Assembly (NCBI RefSeq): GCF_009687885.1
Contig: NZ_BLAF01000014.1
Span: 124,001-188,000, forward strand
Reading direction: 5' to 3'
Source of the DNA: Acrocarpospora pleiomorpha
GTDB taxonomy: Bacteria > Actinomycetota > Actinomycetes > Streptosporangiales > Streptosporangiaceae
Length of the DNA stretch: 64,000 nucleotides
Below the pieces are notes generated by a model. It saw nothing but the letters and a program-made list of their open reading frames with translations. It was not told the DNA's origin and ran no database searches. Shown here in pieces: positions 41,136 to 49,932 of this stretch. A program made the position numbers and the translations under genes. Positions within the stretch are counted from its first letter, which is position 1, and every line of letters starts with the position of its first letter.

Positions 41136-42092
41136 TCACACGATTTGAATGACGTGCTTTCCGCGGACACCGCCGGCCTCCAGGGCGCGGTGAGCGGCGG
41201 CGATGCGGGCGAGAGGGTGGACTGTGTCCACGACGGGGCGGATGTCGCCGTTCTGTGCGTGGCGGGTCAGTTCGGCGAACAGTTCGTGCCGGGGGTTGCC
41301 GCTGAAGAAGCGCACTCGCCGGGAGCCGTGGACGGTCGAACTGAGGATGTAGGAGACGCTGGTGAGGAGGTTCTCGAGATCGAAGGCGATGGCCACCATG
41401 CGTCCGCCCGGAGCCAGGAGCCGGCGGTAGGCGGGGTGCTGGGTGCCGACGGTGTCCATGATGACGTCGAAGGCGCCCAGCGCGGAGGGGTGGGTCGTCC
41501 TGTAGTCCAGGACTTCGTCCGCGCCCAGACTGCGAACGAAGTCGAGGTTCTTCTGGCCCGCGAGAGCGGTGACGTGAGCGCCGAAGGCCTTGCCGAGCTG
41601 GACTGCGACGCTGCCGACGCCTCCACTGGCACCGCGCACCAGCAGGTGCTCGCCGGGCTTGAGGCGGGCTTTGTCGCGCAGGGCGGTGATCGAGGTCGTG
41701 CCGCCCGCCAGCAGGGAGACGGCTTCCACCAGGGTGAGGTTGCCGGGGGCGAGGGCTATCTGCCGGGGGCGAACGGCCACGTACTCTGCCGCGCTGCCGA
41801 ACGTCCGCCCCAGAAATCCCCACACCCGCGCTCCCTCCCGCATTCCGGTCACCGAGGGGCCGACCTCGGCGATCTCGCCGGTGAAGTCGATCCCCATGCG
41901 CTTGGGGAAGCGGCGTCCCGTCACCAGTCGCAGCTTCCCGGCCCGGCCGGCCAGCTCGCCGCCGTTGACGCTGGCCGCGTGGACACGGACCAGCACCTCG
42001 CCGGGCTTGATCTCCGGCACGGGCACCCTGCCCTCGTACAGCACATCCGGGGGCCCGTATCGGTCGAAGAGGGCGGCGCGCATCTGGTTCAC
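41136..42092 (-). CDS. NADPH:quinone reductase-like zinc-independent alcohol dehydrogenase
   Basis: A 318-residue medium-chain dehydrogenase/reductase of the quinone oxidoreductase branch. The GroES-like N-terminal domain has VLVRVHAASVNGGE and RMGIDFTGEIAEVG, and the nucleotide-binding loop is LVRGASGGVGSVAVQLGKAFGAHVTA near residue 150 (A-S-G-G-V-G typical of NADPH binding). No structural zinc Cys cluster is present. FDVIMDTVGTQHPAYRRLLAPGGRMV and VVDTVHPLARIAAAHRALEAGGVRGKHVI are family hallmarks. The start is GTG at 42092 with AGGA upstream. It diverges from a TetR gene 112 bases away, which probably represses it. Confidence 0.9.
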   Translation of the reverse strand: MNQMRAALFDRYGPPDVLYEGRVPVPEIKPGEVLVRVHAASVNGGELAGRAGKLRLVTGRRFPKRMGIDFTGEIAEVGPSVTGMREGARVWGFLGRTFGSAAEYVAVRPRQIALAPGNLTLVEAVSLLAGGTTSITALRDKARLKPGEHLLVRGASGGVGSVAVQLGKAFGAHVTALAGQKNLDFVRSLGADEVLDYRTTHPSALGAFDVIMDTVGTQHPAYRRLLAPGGRMVAIAFDLENLLTSVSYILSSTVHGSRRVRFFSGNPRHELFAELTRHAQNGDIRPVVDTVHPLARIAAAHRALEAGGVRGKHVIQIV

Positions 42093-42204
42093 GGTCTGGT
42101 CCTGCTTCTGTCTCGGGAGCAGCGGGCGAAAAGATGTTTCGCTCGCTCAACCAAGCTAATGCCGTAAACGGACGACACCATCCACTTGCACTAAAGTGAG
42201 AGAC

Positions 42205-42876
42205 ATGGCTGCTCAGCCGTCTCAGAACCCAGGCCGACCACCCGCTGCGGCTACAGGGCTACGCGCCGACGCCCAGCACAATCGCGACCGCATCCTCGCG
42301 GCCGCCCGCGAGGCGTTCATGACCCGGGGAATCGACGTCCCCCTCACGACGATCGCCCGCCGCGCCGGAGTCGGCGCCGCCACCCTCTACCGGCGCTTCC
42401 CCACCCGCGCGGCTCTGGTCACCGAAGCCTTCGCCGAGCAACTCGCCCTCTGCGTCGCGGTCCTCGACGAGGCGCTGGAGGACCCCGACCCCTGGCACGG
42501 GTTCTGCTCCGCCATCGACAAGCTGTGCACCATGCAGGCCACCGACCGGGGCTTCACCAGCGCGTTCCTCTCCCAGTTCCCCGACGCCATCGACTACGAC
42601 CGTGAACGCACCCGCGCCGAGAACGGCCTCGCTCAGCTGATAAGGCGTGCCAAAGACGCGGGGCAACTACGCGACGACTTCGATCACACCGACGTCATCC
42701 TGCTGTTCCTGGCCAACAGCGGGATCGTCGGAGAGTCGCAGCAGGTCTCACTGGCCGCCTCCCGGCGCCTGGTCACCTACCTGCTCCAGTCCTTCCAGGC
42801 CGGCCACACCGAACCCCTGCCTCCCCCCGCACCGCTGGGACTGCACCAGATCCACCGGCCCCCACCCCGCCAATAG
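42205..42876 (+). CDS. TetR/AcrR family transcriptional regulator
   Basis: A 223-residue regulator. Residues about 21-70 form the HTH: RDRILAAAREAFMTRGIDVPLTTIARRAGVGAATLYRRFPTRAALVTEAF, with an AhpC/SCO1718-like C-terminal ligand domain (LTTIARRAG... FDHTDVILLFLANSG, RRLVTYLLQSFQ). A proline-rich tail ends the protein. ATG at 42205 follows GTGAGAGA; a GTG at 42196 is an alternative. It is transcribed away from the quinone reductase gene, the usual arrangement for a repressor and its target. Confidence 0.88.
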   Translation: MAAQPSQNPGRPPAAATGLRADAQHNRDRILAAAREAFMTRGIDVPLTTIARRAGVGAATLYRRFPTRAALVTEAFAEQLALCVAVLDEALEDPDPWHGFCSAIDKLCTMQATDRGFTSAFLSQFPDAIDYDRERTRAENGLAQLIRRAKDAGQLRDDFDHTDVILLFLANSGIVGESQQVSLAASRRLVTYLLQSFQAGHTEPLPPPAPLGLHQIHRPPPRQ

Positions 42877-42923
42877 ATCACGCGAACGGCGATTCCGCGG
42901 ACCCCCTCGGACTGCCTCGGGGA

Positions 42924-42952
42924 TTGACAGTCGTGTCGGGTCGCGTTACGAA
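42924..42952 (+). promoter_or_regulatory. Promoter of the GH43 gene pair
   Basis: A consensus -35 TTGACA (42924-42929), a 17-base spacer and a -10-like TACGAA (42947-42952) form one of the clearest promoters in the window. The predicted transcription start is near 42960, upstream of the operator at 42995-43014. Confidence 0.7.
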
Positions 42953-42994
42953 TACGGCCGAACCTCCAAATCACCACGGCGTCCCGGCGGTGGT

Positions 42995-43014
42995 GAATGT
43001 TAGCGCAAACATTC
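42995..43014. promoter_or_regulatory. LacI-type operator in front of the arabinan hydrolase genes
   Basis: GAATGTT and AACATTC are perfect arms around AGCGCA, so the 20-base site is symmetric except for one central base. The core TGTTAGCGC..AACA closely resembles operators of LacI-family arabinose/xylose regulators known in actinobacteria. It lies between the promoter and the start codon at 43043, where a bound repressor would block elongation. The site differs from the palindrome at 19652-19681, so a different regulator, not encoded nearby, is expected. Confidence 0.78.
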
Positions 43015-43042
43015 TCCGTGGTCCCAGGACAAGGACGGTCTC

Positions 43043-44398
43043 ATGCGCGCTCCCAGGAGTCATCGGACCCGGAACATCGCAGCCGGCCTCGCCCTGCTGG
43101 CCGCCGTCGCCGTCAGCATCCTCCAGCCCGCCGCCGCCCACGCGGCCGGGCCGGTCCCGCACTACCTGATGACCGCGTTCACCAACAGCAGCGAGTCGAA
43201 CATGTACGTCTACGACTCGTTCAACGCCACCAACTACAACCTGGTCCGGGCCAACGCGTACACCCCACCGTCGGGACTGATCCGCGACCCGAGCGTGATC
43301 CGGCACACCGACGGCTACTACTACCTCGTCTACACCACCAACTGGACTGGCGACACGATCGGCTTCGCGCGCAGCGCCGACTCCGTCAGCTGGACGTTCC
43401 TGCGCAACGTCGCCGTCGGCCTCAACGGCTCCACCGGCAGCACCTGGGCACCTGAATGGTTCAAGGACTCCGACGGCAGCGTCCACGTGATCTTCTCCGC
43501 GTCCACCACCGGCACCGCCGGCCAGTTCCGGCCGTACCGGATCACGGCTGCCAACACCGCGCTGTCGGCCTGGACCGCGCCGGTCGCGCTGGGCATCCCG
43601 GCCAACTACATCGACAGCTTCGTGGTCAAGGTCGGCGGGACGTACCACAACTTCCTCAAGAACGAGACGAGCAAGTACATCGAGCATGCCACCGCCACCT
43701 CGCTCAACGGCCCCTGGCAGTTCACCGGGACCGGTAACTGGGCGGGCTGGGGCTCCGGGCTGGAAGGGCCGGCGCTGGCGCGGCTGGCCGACGGCCGGTG
43801 GCGGCTGTACTTCGACAACTACACCGGCGGCCGGTACTACTACGCCGACAGCTCCAACCTGTCGTCCTTCGGCGGCAAGGTGGAACTGGCCGGCCTTTCC
43901 GGCGTGGCCCGGCACTTCACCGTCCTGCGCGAGGACGTCGGCGACACCACGGCCGTCCCCACCGGCAACCGGTCGCTGCGCTCGGCCAACTTCCCCGACC
44001 GATATGTACGCCACCGGAGCAACCTGGCCTACATCGACCCGCTCAGCGCCACCAGCCCCCTCGCCGACCGCCAGAGCGCCACGTTCACCGTGACCCCGGG
44101 ACTGGCCAACTCCGGCTGCTACTCATTCCAGTCGGTGAACACCCCCGGCTACTACCTGCGCCACTACACCATGGCGCTCACCCTGCAACGCGACGACGGC
44201 TCGGCGATCTTCAAGGGCGACGCCACCTTCTGCGGCCGGGCCGGGCTCGCGGGCGGCGGCACCATCTCCTTCGAGTCCTACAACCTCCCCGGCCGCTTCC
44301 TACGCCACTACAACTACGCGATGCGGCTCGACCTGAGGGAGTCCACGTCGGTGTTCGCCTCCGACGCCTCCTTCACCGTGACCTCACCGCTGGCCTGA
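43043..44398 (+). CDS. Secreted GH43 arabinofuranosidase/arabinanase-like enzyme with AbfB domain
   Basis: A 451-residue secreted hydrolase. The signal peptide ends near residue 35 (AVSILQPAAAHA). The five-bladed GH43 propeller covers about 40-300; the catalytic set by motif is Asp82 (IRDPSVIRHTDGYYYLVYTT) as base, Asp191 (NYIDSFVVKV) as pKa modulator and Glu241 (GLEGPALARL) as acid. Residues about 305-450 are an arabinofuranose-binding AbfB/CBM42 beta-trefoil, with repeats RSANFPDRYVRHR, SVNTPGYYLRHY and SYNLPGRFLRHY. AAGGACGG precedes the ATG. The following gene starts 21 bases after its stop and encodes a related enzyme, so they form an operon behind the promoter and operator listed above. 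Likely substrate: arabinan or arabinoxylan side chains. Confidence 0.9.
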   Translation: MRAPRSHRTRNIAAGLALLAAVAVSILQPAAAHAAGPVPHYLMTAFTNSSESNMYVYDSFNATNYNLVRANAYTPPSGLIRDPSVIRHTDGYYYLVYTTNWTGDTIGFARSADSVSWTFLRNVAVGLNGSTGSTWAPEWFKDSDGSVHVIFSASTTGTAGQFRPYRITAANTALSAWTAPVALGIPANYIDSFVVKVGGTYHNFLKNETSKYIEHATATSLNGPWQFTGTGNWAGWGSGLEGPALARLADGRWRLYFDNYTGGRYYYADSSNLSSFGGKVELAGLSGVARHFTVLREDVGDTTAVPTGNRSLRSANFPDRYVRHRSNLAYIDPLSATSPLADRQSATFTVTPGLANSGCYSFQSVNTPGYYLRHYTMALTLQRDDGSAIFKGDATFCGRAGLAGGGTISFESYNLPGRFLRHYNYAMRLDLRESTSVFASDASFTVTSPLA

Positions 44399-44418
44399 CC
44401 AGCCGAAAGGACGAGCCG

Positions 44419-45852
44419 ATGTCCCCGACCCGCCGCCTGGCCGCCGCCCTGTCCGGCCTTCTCGCCCTCCTGCTGCTGCCTGTGGCCGCCCACGCCTCGC
44501 CCGCCGCGCAGTACACGAATCCGATCGCCGCCCAGCGGGCCGACCCGCACATATTCCGCCACACCGACGGCTACTACTACTTCACCGCGACCGTCCCGCA
44601 GTACGACCGCATCGTGCTGCGCCGCGCGACCACCATCCAGGGACTGGCGACCGCTCCGGAGACCGTCATCTGGCGCAAGCACACCAGCGGCGAGATGGGC
44701 GCCCACATCTGGGCGCCCGAGATCCACTTCATCAACGGCAGATGGTACGTCTACTTCGCCGCCGGCCGGACCGACGACATCTGGCGCATCAGGATGTACG
44801 TGCTGGAGAGCTCGGCGGCCAACCCGCTGACCGGCGCCTGGACCGAGCGCGGCCGGATCACCACCCCGTGGGACACCTTCTCCCTGGACGCCTCCACCTT
44901 CGTGGCCGGCGGCGTGCGCTACCTCATCTGGGCCCAGCAGGAACCCGGGATCGCCACCAACTCCAACCTCTACATCGCCAGGATGGGCGCCAACCCCTGG
45001 ACCATCACCGGGCCGACCACCCGGTTGACCGTACCGGCCCTGGCCTGGGAGACCCGCGGCTACAAGGTCGCCGAAGGCCCTGCCGTCATCCAGCGCAACG
45101 GCCGCCTGTTCCTGACCTACTCCGCCAGCGCCACCGACGCCAACTACTGCCTCGGCCTGCTCACCGCCCAGGCCACCGCCGACCCGCTTCAGGCCTCTTC
45201 CTGGGTCAAGAGCGCCAACCCCGTCTTCACGTCCAACGCGTCCACCGGCCAGTACGGCCCCGGCCACAACTCCTTCACTCTCTCCGAGGACGGCCAGAGC
45301 GACATCCTCGTCTACCACGATCGCAACTACCGCGACATCACCGGCGACCCGCTCAACGACCCCAACCGCCGCACCCGCGTCCAGAAGGTGTACTGGCGAG
45401 CCGACGGAACGCCCGACTTCGGCCTCCCCGTCCCCGACGGCGCCACCCCTGTCCGGCTGATGTCCTACGACCAGCCCGGCCGCGCCGTACGCCACTGGGA
45501 GTACCGGGCCCGCCTGGAGCCGAACGTCACCCCGCTGGCCGACTCACAGTTCCGGATCGTCACGGGCCTGTCCGGCACCGGGACGATCTCCCTGGAATCG
45601 ACCAACTTCCCCGGCTACTACCTCCGGCACCGCAACTACGAAGCCTGGGTGGAACGCAACGACGGCTCGGCCCAGTTCCGCGCGGACGCCTCCTTCACCC
45701 GCCGCACCGGCCTGACCGGGACAGGCACCGTCTCCCTGGAGTCGGCGAACCTCCCCGGCTACTACCTCCGGCACCGCGGCGGCACCGTCTGGGTCGAACG
45801 CGACGACGGCACGACCGCCTTCCGGGGAAGCGCCGCCTTCATCCTGGAGTAA
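44419..45852 (+). CDS. Second secreted GH43 alpha-L-arabinofuranosidase-like enzyme with AbfB domain
   Basis: A 477-residue secreted hydrolase. Signal peptide 1-26 (LSGLLALLLLPVAAHA). GH43 domain about 30-335 with Asp42 (RADPHIFRHTDGYYYFTAT) as base, Asp157 (FSLDAST) as pKa modulator, Glu219 (VAEGPAVI) as acid and His283 (GPGHNSF), which in related enzymes contacts the active-site metal. The AbfB/CBM42 trefoil covers about 345-477, with three RH-type repeats (SYDQPGRAVRHW, STNFPGYYLRHR, SANLPGYYLRHR). It shares only general similarity with the preceding GH43, so the pair probably cleaves different linkages. AAAGGA lies upstream of the ATG. The gene is followed by a bidirectional terminator. 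Confidence 0.9.
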   Translation: MSPTRRLAAALSGLLALLLLPVAAHASPAAQYTNPIAAQRADPHIFRHTDGYYYFTATVPQYDRIVLRRATTIQGLATAPETVIWRKHTSGEMGAHIWAPEIHFINGRWYVYFAAGRTDDIWRIRMYVLESSAANPLTGAWTERGRITTPWDTFSLDASTFVAGGVRYLIWAQQEPGIATNSNLYIARMGANPWTITGPTTRLTVPALAWETRGYKVAEGPAVIQRNGRLFLTYSASATDANYCLGLLTAQATADPLQASSWVKSANPVFTSNASTGQYGPGHNSFTLSEDGQSDILVYHDRNYRDITGDPLNDPNRRTRVQKVYWRADGTPDFGLPVPDGATPVRLMSYDQPGRAVRHWEYRARLEPNVTPLADSQFRIVTGLSGTGTISLESTNFPGYYLRHRNYEAWVERNDGSAQFRADASFTRRTGLTGTGTVSLESANLPGYYLRHRGGTVWVERDDGTTAFRGSAAFILE

Positions 45853-45863
45853 TTCATAGGGAA

Positions 45864-45893
45864 CCGGCCCGCGCCGGTCGTAGCGCGGGCCGG
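45864..45893. terminator. Bidirectional terminator between GH43 and PTS genes
   Basis: CCGGCCCGCG and CGCGGGCCGG form a perfect 10-bp stem with a 10-base loop. It lies 11 bases after the plus-strand stop at 45852 and 11 bases beyond the minus-strand stop at 45905, so it can serve both genes. Confidence 0.85.
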
Positions 45894-45904
45894 ATACCTG
45901 GAAC

Positions 45905-46999
45905 TCACGCCTCCTGTGCCGCGGCCTCGGTGCCGGCCGTCTCCTCGTCATTGGAGCCGCGGCCGAAGCCCAGCAGCGCCGACGCGACGATGAACGACAC
46001 CCCCGCCGCCACGATGATCCCGAGAATGACGCCGAACCAGCCGCCCTTCGGGGTCACCGCCAGATAGGCGAAGATGCTGCCCGGCGACGGCGTCGCCACC
46101 AGACCGGCGCCGGTGACCAGGAAGGTCAAGATCCCTGAGGCGCCGCCGGCGATCACGGCCAGGATCAGGCGCGGCTTCATCAGCACATACGGGAAGTAGA
46201 TCTCGTGGATACCGCCCAGGAAGTGGATGATCATCGCCGGCGGGGTGCTGGGCCGCAGCGAGCGGGGGCCGAACAGCATGTAGGCGATCAGCAGGCCCAG
46301 GCCGGGGCCGGGGTTGGTCTCCAGCATGAACAGGATGGACTTGCCGGTCTCCGCCGCCTGCGCCACGCCGAGCGGCCCGAGCACGCCGTGGTTGATCGCG
46401 TTGTTGAGGAACAGCACCTTGGCGGGCTCGATCAGGATCGACGCCAGCGGCAGCAGTTGCTGCCCGACCAGGAAGTCGACGATCTCGCTGGCCCGCTCGG
46501 TCAGCCATTCGACGACGGGCCCGATGCCGAACACGCCGGCCACCGCCATCGCGCCGCCGACGATGCCGGCGGAGAAGTTGTCCACCAGCATCTCAAAGCC
46601 CGCGCGGGTGCGCGCCTGGGTGAAGGCGTCCACCTTCTTGATGAGGTACGCCGCCAGCGGGCCCATGATCATGGCGCCCAGGAACATCGGGACTTCGCTG
46701 CCGACGATCACCCCCATGGTGGCGACCGCGCCGACCACGGCGCCGCGCTGGCCGTGCACCATCCGGCCGCCGGTGTAGCCGATCAGGATGGGCAGCAGGG
46801 AGCTGATCATGGGGCCGACCAGGGCGGCCAGTGTCTCGTTGGGCAGCCAGCCGGTGGGGATGAACAGGGCGGTGATCAGGCCCCAGGCGATGAACGCGCC
46901 GATGTTCGGCATGATCATCCCGGCGAGGTGACCGCCGAAACGCTGGATCGTGGCCCGGATTCCGGTTCCCTGAACCGTGGGGGTATACGGGGTGGCCAA
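45905..46999 (-). CDS. PTS mannitol-type EIIC permease (EIIC domain only)
   Basis: A 364-residue membrane subunit of the phosphotransferase system, mannitol family. Landmarks are RFGGHLAGMIMPNIGAFIAWGLITALFIP at the N terminus, MVHGQRGAVVGAVATMGVI, FLNNAINHGVLGPLG near 198, METNPGPGLGLLIAYMLFG-like sequence and FLGGIHEIYFPYVLMKPRLILAVI near 264, in which the H-E pair is the substrate-binding signature. About eight to ten membrane segments are present. It ends after EIIC; no EIIB or EIIA domain is attached or encoded nearby, so phosphotransfer subunits must be elsewhere. The DeoR gene lies 119 bases upstream on the same strand. Likely substrate is a hexitol such as mannitol. Confidence 0.9.
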   Translation of the reverse strand: MATPYTPTVQGTGIRATIQRFGGHLAGMIMPNIGAFIAWGLITALFIPTGWLPNETLAALVGPMISSLLPILIGYTGGRMVHGQRGAVVGAVATMGVIVGSEVPMFLGAMIMGPLAAYLIKKVDAFTQARTRAGFEMLVDNFSAGIVGGAMAVAGVFGIGPVVEWLTERASEIVDFLVGQQLLPLASILIEPAKVLFLNNAINHGVLGPLGVAQAAETGKSILFMLETNPGPGLGLLIAYMLFGPRSLRPSTPPAMIIHFLGGIHEIYFPYVLMKPRLILAVIAGGASGILTFLVTGAGLVATPSPGSIFAYLAVTPKGGWFGVILGIIVAAGVSFIVASALLGFGRGSNDEETAGTEAAAQEA

Positions 47000-47118
47000 C
47001 TGATGTACTCCTTCGGGGTGGGCGGACCCTGCGAGGACCGCCTGGTGGGGGGAATGCGCCGCTCATCCCCCGGGCATGAGCGGCAGGGCCAGGGAACCGA
47101 CGTCGAAGAGGGTGAGTG

Positions 47119-47880
47119 TCACGCCTGGACGATCTCGGGTCCCGCAGCAGCCAGACCGGCGGCCAGCTTCGAGTCCAGCCCGGCATCGGTGATGATCATG
47201 TCGATCTCCGCCAGGGTGGCGAAGCGGGCCAGGTAGCTCCCGGCGAACTTCGTGTGGTCGGCCAGCAGCACGGCTCGCTGGGCGCAGCCGATCATCGCCC
47301 GCTTGATCGCCGCCTCGGCCGGGTCTGGCGTGGTCAGCCCTCCGGTCGCCGAGCAGCCGTTCGTCGCCATGAAGGCCACGTCCACGTGCAGGTGCGAGAG
47401 CTGCTCGAGCGCCCAGTCCTCGACCGTGGCGAGCGTGCGGCCCCGGACCCTGCCGCCCAGCATCAGGACCGTGAGGGCGGGACGGGTGGCCAACGCGGCG
47501 GCGAGAGGCGGCGAGTTGACGATGATGGTGAGCTCACGGTCCGTGGGCAGTGCCTGGACCAGGCGGCTCATGGTCGAACCGGCGTCGATGATGATGGCGC
47601 CGTCCTGCGGCAACTCGGCCAGCGCCGCCTTGGCGATGCGCTCCTTCTCCGCCGTCATGACCTCATCCCTCGCCGCGAGAGCGGGCTCGAAGCCAAGCCG
47701 CTCGACCGGGATCGCCCCGCCGTGCACGCGCCGCAACACACCCGCGCGCTCAAGAACCGTCAGGTCCCTGCGGATCGTCTCCGTCGTGACGCCGAACTGC
47801 TCCGCGACCTTGACCACGTCCACCCGCCCGGCGGTCCGGGCCGCGTGCAGGATCTCCTGCTGCCGTTCCTCGGCGTACAT
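47119..47880 (-). CDS. DeoR/GlpR family transcriptional regulator
   Basis: A 253-residue regulator. The HTH begins MYAEERQQEILHAARTAGRV and continues with VAEQFGVTTETIRRDLTVLERAGVLRRVHGGA, the DeoR signature. The C-terminal sugar-phosphate sensor domain contains DGAIIIDAGSTMSRLVQAL, LTIIVNSPPLAAALA, DVAFMATNGCSATGGLTTPDPAEAAIKRAMI and VLLADHTKFAGSYLARFA. It is immediately upstream of the PTS EIIC gene in the same direction and probably controls it in response to a phosphorylated sugar alcohol. Confidence 0.92.
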   Translation of the reverse strand: MYAEERQQEILHAARTAGRVDVVKVAEQFGVTTETIRRDLTVLERAGVLRRVHGGAIPVERLGFEPALAARDEVMTAEKERIAKAALAELPQDGAIIIDAGSTMSRLVQALPTDRELTIIVNSPPLAAALATRPALTVLMLGGRVRGRTLATVEDWALEQLSHLHVDVAFMATNGCSATGGLTTPDPAEAAIKRAMIGCAQRAVLLADHTKFAGSYLARFATLAEIDMIITDAGLDSKLAAGLAAAGPEIVQA

Positions 47881-48023
47881 GTGGTTTCACCGCCGTTTCA
47901 ATGGTGTTTCGTATGTGTTTACATCCGGGTCTGTGGGTCGTCAAGGTTTCTGGACATCACGAAATGAACGAACCCACATCCGCGGTGGCGGGAGCCGCTG
48001 AAGGATGGCCTGCGGCAGGGCGG

Positions 48024-49865
48024 TCAGGACAGGGAGAGCTCGGGCGAGTAGATGTCGATCCAGTAGTACATGTCGATCATCTTGTCGAGCAGGAGCTTCT
48101 CGCCGTGCGCGATCTTCGAGGAGTCCGTCTCGACCACCGACTGCACCCATTTTCGGTTGAACAGCGTGAACAGCGGGTTATGGGGTTCCGCCAGCACCTC
48201 TTTGGCCTCAAGCAGCAGGGCGTTCGAGAAGCGACTGTCATGCATCATCGTCGGGTAGCCACTCTTTTTCCGATTGAGTACCGACGGCGGAAGCAGGTCC
48301 TTCACGGCATGCCTCAGCAGGCTCTTCTCCCTGCCGTCGAACGACTTGAGCTTCCACGGCGTGTTGTAGACGTACTCGACGAGACGGTGATCACAGAACG
48401 GAACCCGGACTTCAAGACCGGCCGCCATCGACAGGCGGTCCTTACGGTCCAGCAGCATCCGCAGGAAGCGGGTCAGGTGCATGTGGAACATGACGCGCAT
48501 CTGACGCTCGATACGCGACGCGTTGTCGAGGTGATCGACAGCCGCCACGGCCGTCCGGTACTCGTCCCCCAGATAGGTTTCCAATTTCATGGCCGCCAGC
48601 GCTTCCGCGGTGAAAGGCATGAGGGCGGGGTTGCCGGCCTGCGCGCTGAGTAGCGCCGCCATCCAGGGAAAGATGGGGATTTCGCGGATGTTGTTGTGAA
48701 ACCATTGGTAGCCGCCGAAGTTCTCGTCCGCGGCCTCGCCGGAGAGCGCAACCGTCGATTCGCCGCGTATCGCTTGAAAGAGCAGATACATCGAGATATC
48801 CGATTCGCCAAGACCACTCGGTGTGTCCCGAGCCGTGATCACGGCGCGGCGAACGGCCGGATCGGACAGATTCTCCGCGCTCAGCACCACCTGCTGGTGT
48901 ACCGGCCCGATCATGTCGACCATGTCCTTGACGAATGGCGCGTCCGGGGTGGTCCGAAATGCATCCGGTCTGAAACGATCGACGTGATCCACGAAGTCGA
49001 CCGAGAACGTGCGTACCCGATCACCCTTCGCGGTCAGCTTGCGCGATGCGAGGCTGGCGATCGCGCTGGAATCCAGCCCACCGGACAGCAGAACGCACTG
49101 ACGCACATCCGAGATCAACTGCCGGTTGACGGTGTCGTCGAGCAACTCCCGGATTCGTTCGACCGTGCTCTTCTGGTCATCGGTGTGCGGTGCCGTTCTG
49201 AGCTTCCAGTACGTCCTGGTGTGAATTCCACTCGACTTGACGGTGACGACCGTGCCCGGCTCGACCTCGTGCATCCCCTTCCAGATCGACTGGCCCCCGG
49301 CGGCCAACACCGCCGAGCGTATTCCGTTGATGTCGACTGCCTTGCGCGCGAGCGGGTTGGCCAGAATCGCCTTTGGTTCGGATCCGAACAGGACGCCGTC
49401 GCCGGTCGGGTAATAAAAGAGCGGCTTAACCCCCAGCCGGTCGCGGATCAGGACAAGCTTCTGATCACGGGCATCCCAGATGGCGAACGCGTACATCCCG
49501 TTGAGGTGCTCGGTAACGCTTTCCCCCCATTCGAGATAACCGTGCAATACGACCTCGGTGTCACTCGACGTACGGAACCGGTGCCCTCGCGCCTGGAGTT
49601 CCTTGCGCAGTTCGATGAAGTTGTAGGCCTCGCCGGTGTAGATCAGGACCACCGGGCCGTTCGGGGTGGCGAACTCCATCGGCTGCACGCCACCGTCCAG
49701 GTCGATGACCGCGAGCCTTCGGTGACCGAGCGCGACGTGCCGTTCAACCCAGGTTCCGGATGCGTCGGGCCCGCGCAGCGCCATGGTGGCGGTCATCGCG
49801 TCGATCGTGGCTTGCCGTTCAGTCAGATCCGCGTCATATGACACCCAACCCGCGATCCCACACAT
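48024..49865 (-). CDS. Asparagine-synthase-type glutamine-dependent amidotransferase
   Basis: A 613-residue enzyme with an N-terminal class II glutaminase domain (Cys2 nucleophile after Met removal, MCGIAGW; RGPDASG; GHRRLAVIDL) and a C-terminal ATP-pyrophosphatase synthetase domain (VLLSGGLDSSAIAS, PP-loop at 261-267; LSGEAADENFGGY). Where E. coli AsnB has NGEIYN, this protein has TGEAYN; the oxyanion Asn is replaced by Thr, a change I recall from other actinomycete AsnB-like proteins. The ATG at 49865 follows AGAGGA. It lies 67 bases after the phosphopantetheinyl transferase gene on the strand of the PKS gene, so it may be part of the cluster and form an amide on the polyketide or its starter unit. 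A housekeeping asparagine synthase cannot be excluded. Confidence 0.85.
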   Translation of the reverse strand: MCGIAGWVSYDADLTERQATIDAMTATMALRGPDASGTWVERHVALGHRRLAVIDLDGGVQPMEFATPNGPVVLIYTGEAYNFIELRKELQARGHRFRTSSDTEVVLHGYLEWGESVTEHLNGMYAFAIWDARDQKLVLIRDRLGVKPLFYYPTGDGVLFGSEPKAILANPLARKAVDINGIRSAVLAAGGQSIWKGMHEVEPGTVVTVKSSGIHTRTYWKLRTAPHTDDQKSTVERIRELLDDTVNRQLISDVRQCVLLSGGLDSSAIASLASRKLTAKGDRVRTFSVDFVDHVDRFRPDAFRTTPDAPFVKDMVDMIGPVHQQVVLSAENLSDPAVRRAVITARDTPSGLGESDISMYLLFQAIRGESTVALSGEAADENFGGYQWFHNNIREIPIFPWMAALLSAQAGNPALMPFTAEALAAMKLETYLGDEYRTAVAAVDHLDNASRIERQMRVMFHMHLTRFLRMLLDRKDRLSMAAGLEVRVPFCDHRLVEYVYNTPWKLKSFDGREKSLLRHAVKDLLPPSVLNRKKSGYPTMMHDSRFSNALLLEAKEVLAEPHNPLFTLFNRKWVQSVVETDSSKIAHGEKLLLDKMIDMYYWIDIYSPELSLS

Positions 49866-49932
49866 ACCCGGTCCTCTCAGCCGCGGAAATCGACCGAAAC
49901 CCGAGCCTAAAGACACTCGGCTAGGAAAATTC

